Positions 52,941-60,394 of a stretch of DNA of 64,000 nucleotides are shown here, piece by piece. A program made the position numbers and the translations under genes. Every line of letters starts with the position of its first letter. Positions within the stretch are counted from its first letter, which is position 1. Origin of the DNA: an uncultured Bacteroidales bacterium. Lineage in GTDB: Bacteria > Bacteroidota > Bacteroidia > Bacteroidales > Muribaculaceae. The DNA lies in assembly GCA_902793405.1 (NCBI GenBank), contig CADBDH010000004.1, positions 1 through 64,000 of the forward strand. The letters run 5' to 3'. Below the pieces are notes generated by a model that worked only from the letters and a program-made list of their open reading frames with translations, searched no databases and was not told the origin of the DNA.

Positions 52941-52969
52941 TTGCAATTCAAAAAAAAGCAGTAATTTTG
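52941..52969 (+). promoter_or_regulatory. Promoter of tRNA-Gln
   Basis: TTG (52941-52943), 18 bases, TAATTTTG (52962-52969), 41 bases before the tRNA. Confidence 0.6.
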
Positions 52970-53010
52970 CACCGCATTTGAAGCAGGTAACTGTTCAGAT
53001 GATACAGGAT

Positions 53011-53081
53011 TGCCTTGTAGTGTAATGGTAACACAACGGTTTTTGGTGCCGCATTTCCTGGTTCGAGTCCGGGCAAGGCAA
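53011..53081 (+). tRNA. tRNA-Gln (anticodon TTG)
   Basis: 71 nt. Acceptor stem TGCCTTG/CAAGGCA, discriminator A, anticodon loop TTTTGGT with anticodon TTG, T-arm CCTGG-TTCGAGT-CCGGG. The U1-A72 pair is usual for tRNA-Gln. Confidence 0.94.
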
Positions 53082-53092
53082 CCACAAAAAAG

Positions 53093-53124
53093 GGAGATGA
53101 ACGTCGACGTTCATCTCCTTTTTT
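53093..53124 (+). terminator. Terminator after tRNA-Gln
   Basis: 11-bp perfect stem GGAGATGAACG (53093-53103) with 53108-53118, tetraloop TCGA, then six T residues; an A-run on the other side makes it symmetrical. Confidence 0.92.
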
Positions 53125-53171
53125 CTTAGTGGTTGGGTGTGTCTTGATTCTTGGCTTGTGGAAAACACAAG

Positions 53172-53202
53172 GCAAAGCGTTAAACAGACGTTAACGCTTT
53201 GC
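53172..53202 (-). terminator. Terminator of the tRNA-Glu/rpsT unit
   Basis: Perfect 12-bp stem GCAAAGCGTTAA (53172-53183) with TTAACGCTTTGC (53191-53202), just past the end of the leftward tRNA-Glu. The tail on the minus strand is CTTGTGTTTTCC. Confidence 0.75.
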
Positions 53203-53207
53203 TGCGG

Positions 53208-53279
53208 TAGCCCATAGCAGAATCGAACTGCTCTTTCAAGAATGAAAATCTTGCGTCCTAGCCGATAGACGAATGGGCC
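53208..53279 (-). tRNA. tRNA-Glu (anticodon TTC), downstream copy
   Basis: 72 nt. Acceptor stem GGCCCAT/ATGGGCT with a G-T first pair, anticodon loop TTTTCAT, T-loop GTTCGATTC. Identical to the copy at 53621-53692. Confidence 0.96.
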
Positions 53280-53323
53280 AGACCTTAGCTGAACATGGCA
53301 CACGAGGCGCCACGCCTAATTGC

Positions 53324-53584
53324 TTAGGCTTTGTTCAGCTTGTTGATGTGCTGAGCGAGCTTCGACTTCAGGTTTGCAGCCTTGTTCTTGCTGATCACGT
53401 TCTTGCCAGCAAGCTTGTCAAGCATAGCGGACACCTTGGGCATAGCCTCGGCGGCTTCTTTGGCGTCGGTCATCTTGCGGATGTTGCGCACGGCATTGCG
53501 CATGGTCTTGCTGTAATAACGGTTGCGAAGACGGCGGGTCTCGCTCTGACGGATTCTCTTAATAGCTGATTTATGGTTTGCCAT
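53324..53584 (-). CDS. rpsT: 30S ribosomal protein S20
   Basis: 86-residue basic helical protein of the small ribosomal subunit. The start [20 protein letters not shown] is diagnostic, and the whole chain follows the S20 three-helix pattern. It lies between two identical tRNA-Glu genes on the same strand (36 bases from the upstream one, 44 from the downstream one), so all three probably come from the promoter at 53724-53754. A short heptamer-type stretch (53605-53621) sits in its leader. Confidence 0.96.
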   Translation of the reverse strand: MANHKSAIKRIRQSETRRLRNRYYSKTMRNAVRNIRKMTDAKEAAEAMPKVSAMLDKLAGKNVISKNKAANLKSKLAQHINKLNKA

Positions 53585-53604
53585 AATATAATATAAAACG
53601 TTGA

Positions 53605-53620
53605 TATTTAGTTGTTAGTG
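53605..53620 (-). repeat. Short heptamer stretch in the rpsT leader
   Basis: TATTTAG-TTGTTAG on the plus strand: two units of the dispersed 7-nt repeat, in sense orientation for rpsT. Confidence 0.45.
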
Positions 53621-53692
53621 TAGCCCATAGCAGAATCGAACTGCTCTTTCAAGAATGAAAATCTTGCGTCCTAGCCGATAGACGAATGGGCC
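53621..53692 (-). tRNA. tRNA-Glu (anticodon TTC), upstream copy
   Basis: 72 nt, identical to the copy at 53208-53279. The identity extends only over the tRNA itself. Confidence 0.96.
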
Positions 53693-53723
53693 AGTTTGCG
53701 GGATTTTTCCGCAAAAGCGACTG

Positions 53724-53754
53724 CAAAATTAGCACTATTTTTTGAATTGACAAA
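53724..53754 (-). promoter_or_regulatory. Promoter of tRNA-Glu-rpsT-tRNA-Glu
   Basis: Minus strand TTTG (53751-53754), 19 bases, TAATTTTG (53724-53731): an exact match to the phylum consensus, 32 bases before the first tRNA. Confidence 0.85.
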
Positions 53755-53838
53755 ATTTAACCTCGTTAAAAGGGAAAAAAGTTGCGTTTTTTGCCTTTTT
53801 ATGACTCGTGACTGCCGAATAATGAGTATATTAGCGCC

Positions 53839-54564
53839 ATGTATGAGAAGCTCAAGGGCATTGTGCTCAACACCATCCGCTACAGCGATAAGCACAACAT
53901 CGTGCATGTCTATACCGACGGGCGCGGACTGATGTCATTTGCCGTACCGCAGGGCAAGACCCAGGCGGCACGCATGCGCAATGCCATGCTCATGCCTTTG
54001 TCGCTCGTGGACCTTGAGGCCAGTGTGCGCAGCGGCCGCGATTTGGCCATGATGCGTGAGTTGCGTCGCAACTACCCGCTGGCTACCATCTACAGCGACC
54101 CCATCAAGAATGCCATTGCATTGTTCATCAGCGAGTTGCTTGCCCATGTCATTCAGGAACCCGAGGGCAATGACCCGTTGTTCCGTTACATCGAGCAGGC
54201 CGTGCAGCTGTTGGAACAGATGCCCGACCATTACGCCAATTTCCATATCTGTTTCCTCTATCACTTGGGTGCTCACCTGGGCATCCAGCCCAATGTGGAG
54301 AGCTACCGCAGCGGCTACTGGTTCGACATGACCGATGGCGTCTTTGTCTCTGGCGCTGTGCGCGGTCACATGCACCTGCAGCCCAGCGAGGCCCAGGTTA
54401 TCCATCTGTTGTCCCGCATGACCTTCAGCAACATGGGCGTCTTTCGCTTCAACCGCGACGAGCGCAACCGCGTGCTCGACGTCATCATCAGCTACTACCG
54501 CCTCCACAACGCCGCCATTGGCACCCTCCGCTCCCCCGACATCCTCAAGCAACTTTTCGTCTAG
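53839..54564 (+). CDS. recO: DNA repair protein RecO
   Basis: RecFOR-pathway protein that anneals single strands and loads RecA. The 241 residues match the Bacteroidota form: N-terminal OB fold (KGIVLNTIRYSDKHNIVHVY near 5-24, then RGLMSFAVPQGK), a helical middle (ELLAHVIQEPEGNDPLFRYI near 95) and a C-terminal domain without the zinc cysteines seen in some relatives. Length is normal. It diverges from the tRNA-Glu/rpsT unit. No repair partner lies nearby, though mfd is elsewhere in the window. Confidence 0.9.
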   Translation: MYEKLKGIVLNTIRYSDKHNIVHVYTDGRGLMSFAVPQGKTQAARMRNAMLMPLSLVDLEASVRSGRDLAMMRELRRNYPLATIYSDPIKNAIALFISELLAHVIQEPEGNDPLFRYIEQAVQLLEQMPDHYANFHICFLYHLGAHLGIQPNVESYRSGYWFDMTDGVFVSGAVRGHMHLQPSEAQVIHLLSRMTFSNMGVFRFNRDERNRVLDVIISYYRLHNAAIGTLRSPDILKQLFV

Positions 54565-54645
54565 GCATGACAAAAATGAGATAGGTCCGCGGCATAAAAC
54601 CGGGGACCCGCTTTGTCGTTACATTATATAAATAGGTGTATGGAC

Positions 54646-55140
54646 TTACTGCAGGGTTTCGAGCAGTAGGCCAAAGAAGACGTAGGCGGCAAACAGGATG
54701 AGGGTGAACACAATGGTGCGGCCCAGGCAACCCCAGGCGCTCATGCCGCTGTCTTTTTTCTTCTTGGATTTCTTTTTGCCGGTCGATGGCCTTTTGGGAG
54801 CGGTTGGCCGTTTAGTGCCGTTATCGTTGCTGCCGTTAATGCCGGTATAGCGGTAGGATGTGGAAGCCTGTTTCATGCGGGTGTGGTGGGGAGGTGGGGT
54901 AGAGGGCTTGTATTCGGGCGGTGTGTTGTTGTCGAAGCTGATGTTTTGCTGCGGCTTGCGTCTGCTGGGTGCCGTCGTGCGGGGCCTCTCCTGGTTCTCG
55001 CGTGCGGTGACGCGGGCCTTGGGTATGGGCTGGTGGGCCTGCAACAGGCATTGCGGGCAGACTATCACGCCGTCGTTGGCGATGAGCTGCTCGTTGCTGA
55101 CCTCCAGTTTTTTACCGCATTTGGGACAAGTCCAGCGCAT
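54646..55140 (-). CDS. Zinc-ribbon membrane protein, last gene of the tubulin/Hsp70-like operon
   Basis: 164 residues. A zinc ribbon (WTCPKCGKKLEV near 3-14, VIVCPQCLLQAH near 30-41) opens the protein. A long basic, Pro/Thr-rich, probably disordered linker follows (about 45-130, ending in KKKSKKKKD). One membrane helix lies at the C-terminus (GRTIVFTLILFAAYVFFGLL near 140-159). The layout puts the ribbon in the cytoplasm tethered to the membrane by its tail. I recognise no specific family. It lies 90 bases downstream of the single-span protein, separated by heptamer arrays, and is probably the last operon member. Confidence 0.75.
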   Translation of the reverse strand: MRWTCPKCGKKLEVSNEQLIANDGVIVCPQCLLQAHQPIPKARVTARENQERPRTTAPSRRKPQQNISFDNNTPPEYKPSTPPPHHTRMKQASTSYRYTGINGSNDNGTKRPTAPKRPSTGKKKSKKKKDSGMSAWGCLGRTIVFTLILFAAYVFFGLLLETLQ

Positions 55141-55152
55141 TTTTTTAGGCTT

Positions 55153-55218
55153 ATAGGTTCTAGGTTTTAGGCGTCAGGTTCTTGTTGGGTAACCTAACGC
55201 CTAAAGCCTTATACCTTA
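55153..55218. repeat. Heptamer arrays forming an inverted repeat
   Basis: Plus strand TAGGTTC-TAGGTTT-TAGGCGT-CAGGTTC (55153-55181), then AACCTAA-CGCCTAA-AGCCTTA-TACCTTA (55190-55218). The two arrays are opposed, so they fold on each other (for example TTTAGGCGT 55166-55174 with ACGCCTAAA 55197-55205). This is the only array in the window with both orientations. Confidence 0.7.
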
Positions 55219-55230
55219 ATTGATAAATGA

Positions 55231-56388
55231 TCAACCCTCGTAGTGGATGATGGCCTTGACAACGACGTGCCACTTGCCGTCGATGAATTCAGCCTCACCG
55301 GCACGGTCGGTGATGATGCGGGTACCGCTGGGAATCTGGATGGCGTTGCCCGAGCAGGCACGAATCAGATTCTCGGCAGGCATCATCAGGGCAAAGCGGT
55401 GCACTTCGGGCTTGTCGATGACCTCGAAGGTACCGTGCTGGCCGTCGAAGGTGGTGAGTACATAGACCGAGTTGCCCGGTTCGAAGGTGTCGCTCACGCG
55501 GGTGAAATCGTCATTCTCGTCGGGCTTGCTCATGAACAGGTTCATTACTTCGCCTTCTTCTTCCTCCACGATGGCTTGCGGCTCCTCGTCAATCTGCTCT
55601 TCGACGATCTGTGCAGGCTCGTCCTCGATGGGAGCGGCCTCATCGATGGGCTCGTTGTTGCGGATGGCCTTACCGGTCAAGCGAATCGACAGGGCCTTCA
55701 TCTGCTCGGCGGCATCGGTCGAGAATTCCTGCAGGTTGGCGTTGGTGCGGTCAATTTCGCGGGCAAAGTTGCGACGCATCTCCTTGATCTTGCCACGGTT
55801 GCTCAGGGCGGTGAGCAGTGCCCACAGGCCCAGCAAAGCACCGAGGATACTCAGCCACAGGGGCAGGTTAACGGGGCATGAGGGCAGACTGGTCTTGGCA
55901 CCGTCGGTAGCAGTGGGAGCACCCTCCTCTTGGGCGGTTTGCTGCTCCTCGTTAGCGTTCTCGCCTTCGGCCTGCTTCTCTTCGGGTTGCGCGGGCACGT
56001 CCTTCATCATGTCAGGGTGATCGGTGATAAAGGCATTGAAGTCGGGCTCAACCAGTTTCCAGATCTGAGCGCTTACCAGGTCCTTGAGGTCGGCGATGCT
56101 GCCGGCTTTGTCCTCTTCCTTCTTGAACTCGTTGTAGATCTTTTCCCACTTCTGGCCCTGGTTGCCATAGACGTCGTTCAGGTCATCCAGGGTATAGCCC
56201 TGCGGGAAACGGGCTACCATCTCATCAGAGCGCTTGGCAAAGCCCTTGGCATAGGCCGTATAGTGGGCACAGCGGGCGATGCCCTGTTTCCACAGGGTGT
56301 TCGACAGCGTCTGATTCTCGGATACTTGCGCCAGTGCCGAGGTGGCGAGGCAGATGATGGCTGCCATGAGTAAAGTAAAGCGTTTCAT
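55231..56388 (-). CDS. Single-span envelope protein of the tubulin/Hsp70-like operon
   Basis: 385 residues. A signal peptide (MKRFTLLMAAIICLATSALA) leads to a periplasmic helical domain of about 110 residues (TLSNTLWKQGIARCAHYTAY onward) and an acidic Glu/Gln-rich linker. A membrane helix near 178-197 (LWLSILGALLGLWALLTAL) then leads to a cytoplasmic part with a helix (REIDRTNANLQEFSTDAAEQ), another acidic linker and a C-terminal beta-rich domain of about 100 residues (PGNSVYVLTTFDGQHG near 310). No known family is recognised. It could connect the periplasm to the cytoplasmic actin-like protein encoded 21 bases upstream. Confidence 0.75.
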   Translation of the reverse strand: MKRFTLLMAAIICLATSALAQVSENQTLSNTLWKQGIARCAHYTAYAKGFAKRSDEMVARFPQGYTLDDLNDVYGNQGQKWEKIYNEFKKEEDKAGSIADLKDLVSAQIWKLVEPDFNAFITDHPDMMKDVPAQPEEKQAEGENANEEQQTAQEEGAPTATDGAKTSLPSCPVNLPLWLSILGALLGLWALLTALSNRGKIKEMRRNFAREIDRTNANLQEFSTDAAEQMKALSIRLTGKAIRNNEPIDEAAPIEDEPAQIVEEQIDEEPQAIVEEEEGEVMNLFMSKPDENDDFTRVSDTFEPGNSVYVLTTFDGQHGTFEVIDKPEVHRFALMMPAENLIRACSGNAIQIPSGTRIITDRAGEAEFIDGKWHVVVKAIIHYEG

Positions 56389-56409
56389 AACTTTTAAGAG
56401 ATATTATGA

Positions 56410-59400
56410 TTATTGTTGGTTAAACTTGCTGATTACATCGTTGCGCAGGTTCTTGAGCAGATTGTGGCGGATGACGCCGATGATGGGATAGAAGAACGGA
56501 ACGTCCTCGACCACATCGGTGGCATTGTAGCGCCCTTTCAGGAAGGTGTTGATGCCTGCCGTCAGGTAGTTGGCCAGGTTATCGCTCAGCACGCTCTCGA
56601 ACAGGCGCAGCACGTTGTTCTCGATGCCAAACTCGTCCTTGATGGTCGCGTCGCACAGCTCAACAAAGAAGTTGTTGAATTCCTTGACTTTCTCCACCAG
56701 ACGTTCACGCACCTCGATCGACTCGACCTGTTCCATGGTCAGGTCATCGTCGCCCAGCATCGAGCAGCAGTAGCGCATGCGCTTGACGCTCGTGGCATTG
56801 TAGCGTGCCACGTCGGCTTGGCCTTCCAGGCGCTTGTTCTCGAGCTTGATGCCGCCGCGGCAGGTAATCTGCTTGGGACACTGGATCTCCTGCTTGATTT
56901 CGAACAACTCGTTGTACTGGCGGCCGTAAACACGCTCGATAATCGTCTGGGTGAGCATATTGATGCGGCTGTGCGACCCCAGGATGTTCAGAATCTTGCT
57001 GCCCGTACCCGAGAAGTAAATCTGCTTGGGCATCTCATAACTGCGCAGCTTCATGGCCTGAGCGATGTAGTAGATGATGGCCGAGTAGAAGTACATGAAG
57101 ATGAGGCGTCGCTGGCTGTCGTTGCGCAGCAGCGCGTTGTAGCTGTACAGGTTGCGGTCAATCTCGCGCAGGGTGCGCAGTTCCTCGACATTCTCGATCG
57201 AGAACAGGAACGCGTTGATGTCCTCGCTGCGCTTCTGCGCCATGATGTCGGCCAGAATGCTGCTCAGGTAGGAAATGTTGTTGCCCTTGTCGTTCTCGAT
57301 GAGCTGCCTGAAGTAGCGGGTATAGTGCTGCAAGAGCGGGTTGTTGTCGGCATCCTTGTCGGTAAAGCCGTCGCCAAAGATGGCGTTGCCGGCAAAGCGG
57401 AACGATGAGATGGCGACAGGTTCGCTGCTCATGCGGTCGCTCGTGGGCTGATAGATGACCGTGTCGCACGTGCCACCGCCAATGTCGATCGACACATAGC
57501 TGCTGCCGGCCACCTCGGCACCGCTATAGTAGTAGGCGGGTGCAAGGCTCTCGGGATAGGAACGCAGGCGGTCGCTGTCGGCGCCGATGTAGGTGTTGAA
57601 CAGTTCGCTCCATGCGCGCTCGAGCATGTCACGGTCGGCACCGCCCATGCTCACGGGGTAGAAGTAGACAATCTCGGTGCGGCGCAGGTCGGCGTTCTCG
57701 AGCAGGGCCTTGGCCTTGATGAGCAGGGTGAGCTCGCGCAAGAACGATTTGGCCAGTTCGGTGTCGCCTTTCCACTTGAGGTTGGTCGTGACTTCATAGC
57801 CGTGGAAGTAGCGGCGCTCATACAGGAACGGGATGTTCACGTCGCTGAACAGGTTGCTGCCCATGCCGCTGTTCTCGTTGCGGGCCAGGGTGGAACGCAG
57901 CGGGAAACCGTACACGCTGTCAATCTCGCGCGGCACGAACTCGACACGCTGCACCTGTTCGGCATATTCCAGCGAGTGGGGCTTGTGCAGCGAGGCGACA
58001 AGCACCTGTTGCGAGCCGTACTCAAAGGTGAACGGCTGCGAGGGCTGTCCGCGTTCGGCCCACTCGACATGGGTGTTGGTGGTGCCGAAGTCCACGGCAA
58101 AGATAAGTTCCTTGGCGCTGGGGGTGTAGGGCTTCCACTGCGGGATAATCACGCCGCCCGAGCGTCCCAGGTGGTTCTGTACGCTCACTTCCATATAGTC
58201 AAACGAGCCGTCAACGTCATAATAGACGGTGCTGTAGCCCGAGTGCGAGCGGATGGCGTCGCGCACGTTCAGTCCATCGGTCTTGATGCCGTTCTTATAG
58301 AAGCGCAGCGTCGCACCGCCGCTCTCGATCATGGTGAAGAGCTCGACGGTGTAGTCATCGTTGGCATCGGTCTTGACAAACGGGAAAATCGACGTGGACA
58401 GGGTAGCGCCCACGATGCGGCCTGTGCCGCGTCGCTCGTCAAAGGTCCAGGTGTGGTCGTTGATGGGGAAATACTTGCGCGACAGTTCAATATAGCGGTT
58501 CTCGCCCTTCTTGACGCGGATGCGCAGGGTGACCATCACGCTACCGTCGGCAAATTCCTCGATATCCACCACGTGGCGCCCGGCGATGGTGCCCTTGATG
58601 TACTCGGTGTCAAAGTAGGTGAACAGCAACGGTTTCAAGGGCAGCAGGTAACCGCAAGTGGGATGCGGTGTGCGGGGCTTGAGGTTGCCGTCAAAGAAGT
58701 GGTCGGTGTCGATCACGCAACCGCTGTCCAGACGCACGAGCGTGTCGGTCAGGAAGTCGTCGGTCGTCACAAACGGATATTGGATTGATGTGTCGGGCAA
58801 CTTGCGGTCGTTCAAGGGGAGGCCTCCGGCATACACCTGTGTGGCGCTGTCCCATTCCTTGTCGATGTAGCGGAAGTGCTCAACGCTGCCGTTAAAGCCG
58901 TTGACCAGCACCAGGGGCAATTCGTTCTTGCCCTGAGGCATGGTGGGGGTGATGACAAAGTCGCTCTCGCTGGCTGCAGTGCGGATATCCAGCACGCGCT
59001 TGTGGTAGAAACGGGCTCCCAGTACGCTCACGTCGATACCGCCGCCAAAGGGGTCATAGTTGTGCTCCAGTTGCTCCAGCACCGTGCTGGCGCGGCTCTC
59101 GTCCAGGGCATCCAGGTTGGGGATGACCGTGGCGATGCGGCGATACAGGTCGGGACGGTTGGCGCGCAGGGGCTCCAGGTTCTTCTGCATGTAGGCATAC
59201 ACCTCACCGCAATGCAGACGCAGGGTGGTGTAGGCATTCATCAGCAGGTACATGTAGAAGACGAAGTCCTCGTCACGCTCCCACAGGTGACGCACCTCGC
59301 CAAAGAGGCTCACGCCCTGTTCCACCTTGATGGCGTCGATGGTGCCCAGGGCGGGTGCCGCCATGACCACCGATGCGGGCGATGTGCCGCCCAGCACCTG

Positions 59401-59856
59401 TCGGTCCCACATCAGGATGTACCAGTCCTTGAGCAGGTCGAAGTTATACACCTTGTCGCTGCGCAGGAACAGGTCGAGCGTCTCACCGTAGAGCCGGTGT
59501 TGCGGATTGGCCTTGAGTTGTTCCAGGCACTCCTCGCGGTTCCAGCGGATGATGCGCAGGTAGTCCTTGTGGTTCTCGTAGTCAAAGAACAGCTGTGCCA
59601 CGTCCAGCGCGTTGGACACCAGACGCTCGTTCATGCGGGCGCCGCGCAGCCGCTCGTTGGCCAGCTGCTTGAAGGCGTTCTTCACCAGGTCGAGCTGGGC
59701 CAGCGGGCTGGGGATGGCGGTGCGCGGATTCTCGCTCAGTCCGCCGTCGGGGTCCTTGATGCGCGCGATGTCGTCGTCGCTGTACGGGGCATGCCCGATC
59801 CAGTCCTCTTCGCCGCTCTTGCTCGTATTGTTGCTATAGGATAATATCTCGCTCAT
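56410..59856 (-). CDS. Large protein with an actin/Hsp70-type ATPase module (SrfB-like)
   Basis: 1148 residues, cytoplasmic (no signal, no span). The first ~580 are a mostly unrecognised region. Then an actin/Hsp70/sugar-kinase fold is visible from its nucleotide motifs: phosphate-1 FAVDFGTTNTHVEWAE near 588-603, phosphate-2 SIDIGGGTCDTVIY near 788-801, and an adenosine-type loop YFSGTGSKILNILG near 943. Helical sequence closes the chain. The size and plan recall SrfB-type proteins, whose function is not settled. It is encoded between the tubulin-like and single-span genes, with a GxxExxY cassette inserted just upstream (9-base gap). ATPase activity and a scaffold role are inferred. Confidence 0.78.
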   Translation of the reverse strand: MSEILSYSNNTSKSGEEDWIGHAPYSDDDIARIKDPDGGLSENPRTAIPSPLAQLDLVKNAFKQLANERLRGARMNERLVSNALDVAQLFFDYENHKDYLRIIRWNREECLEQLKANPQHRLYGETLDLFLRSDKVYNFDLLKDWYILMWDRQVLGGTSPASVVMAAPALGTIDAIKVEQGVSLFGEVRHLWERDEDFVFYMYLLMNAYTTLRLHCGEVYAYMQKNLEPLRANRPDLYRRIATVIPNLDALDESRASTVLEQLEHNYDPFGGGIDVSVLGARFYHKRVLDIRTAASESDFVITPTMPQGKNELPLVLVNGFNGSVEHFRYIDKEWDSATQVYAGGLPLNDRKLPDTSIQYPFVTTDDFLTDTLVRLDSGCVIDTDHFFDGNLKPRTPHPTCGYLLPLKPLLFTYFDTEYIKGTIAGRHVVDIEEFADGSVMVTLRIRVKKGENRYIELSRKYFPINDHTWTFDERRGTGRIVGATLSTSIFPFVKTDANDDYTVELFTMIESGGATLRFYKNGIKTDGLNVRDAIRSHSGYSTVYYDVDGSFDYMEVSVQNHLGRSGGVIIPQWKPYTPSAKELIFAVDFGTTNTHVEWAERGQPSQPFTFEYGSQQVLVASLHKPHSLEYAEQVQRVEFVPREIDSVYGFPLRSTLARNENSGMGSNLFSDVNIPFLYERRYFHGYEVTTNLKWKGDTELAKSFLRELTLLIKAKALLENADLRRTEIVYFYPVSMGGADRDMLERAWSELFNTYIGADSDRLRSYPESLAPAYYYSGAEVAGSSYVSIDIGGGTCDTVIYQPTSDRMSSEPVAISSFRFAGNAIFGDGFTDKDADNNPLLQHYTRYFRQLIENDKGNNISYLSSILADIMAQKRSEDINAFLFSIENVEELRTLREIDRNLYSYNALLRNDSQRRLIFMYFYSAIIYYIAQAMKLRSYEMPKQIYFSGTGSKILNILGSHSRINMLTQTIIERVYGRQYNELFEIKQEIQCPKQITCRGGIKLENKRLEGQADVARYNATSVKRMRYCCSMLGDDDLTMEQVESIEVRERLVEKVKEFNNFFVELCDATIKDEFGIENNVLRLFESVLSDNLANYLTAGINTFLKGRYNATDVVEDVPFFYPIIGVIRHNLLKNLRNDVISKFNQQ

Positions 59857-59865
59857 TTCACGTTT

Positions 59866-60330
59866 CTAGTTTACCTTAGTCTCAACGGTCTCACGCGAAG
59901 GCGCAAAGGCGCTAAGTTTATTATTATTTGTCGGTTCAACATAGTTATGGACGACACGTTTAATGCCATTTTTAAGTATGTGTTCATTAAAATTGACAAG
60001 AAAACCAAGTCGTTTGTCCGCCAGTTTTAAGTAAGTTAATAACTGTTTATAGTGGACGGGATGCAATTGTTCAACAGATTTCAGTTCAAGGACAATACTC
60101 TCCTCTACAAGGATATCGATAACAAAATCCATCCCTAAGTCTTTACCTTTATATGTTGCACGAACGGGGACTTGCCGTCGAGCATGAATGCCTCGTGAGG
60201 CCAATTCGATCATCAGCGCCTCTTCATAGACAGACTCTAATAGGCCCGGACCTAAATGTTGATAGACTTCAAAAATGCTATCTAAAATAGGTTTAGTCCC
60301 ATCGTTTCCCCATATTTTTTGTTCTGTCAT
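59866..60330 (-). CDS. GxxExxY family protein
   Basis: 154 residues of the GxxExxY family: the naming motif is GPGLLESVYEEAL near 28-40, followed by ARRQVPVRATYKGKDLG near 55, the acidic/Lys set FVIDILVEESIVLELKSVEQ near 75 (a PDDEXK-like ExK), and LLTYLKLADKRLGFLVNFNE near 100. A nuclease-like fold is suggested; the function is unknown. The gene is AT-richer than its neighbours and is bounded by 28-bp inverted repeats, one of which encodes its own C-terminus (KLSAFAPSRE). It looks like a cassette dropped into the surrounding operon in the same direction. Confidence 0.85.
   Translation of the reverse strand: MTEQKIWGNDGTKPILDSIFEVYQHLGPGLLESVYEEALMIELASRGIHARRQVPVRATYKGKDLGMDFVIDILVEESIVLELKSVEQLHPVHYKQLLTYLKLADKRLGFLVNFNEHILKNGIKRVVHNYVEPTNNNKLSAFAPSRETVETKVN
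59889..59916 (-). repeat. Left inverted repeat of the GxxExxY cassette
   Basis: On the minus strand this reads CTTAGCGCCTTTGCG followed by CCTTCGCGTGAGA. It matches the right copy (60351-60378) at 24 of 28 positions, in opposite orientation, and lies inside the 3' end of the gene. Confidence 0.8.
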
Positions 60331-60350
60331 GATTGTTATTATTTATTAAT

Positions 60351-60378
60351 CTTAGCGCCTTTGCGTCTTAGCGTGGGG
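60351..60378 (+). repeat. Right inverted repeat of the GxxExxY cassette
   Basis: CTTAGCGCCTTTGCG then TCTTAGCGTGGGG, 21 bases upstream of the gene start. Together with 59889-59916 it bounds a 490-bp segment. Confidence 0.8.
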
Positions 60379-60394
60379 TTCTCCGAAGAGTCGT

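Noticed and set aside
53011..53081. Pseudo-tRNA, because the first anticodon-stem pair is A-C
   Set aside because: The other stems, the loop, the anticodon, a promoter and a strong terminator are all intact; one terminal mismatch is tolerated.
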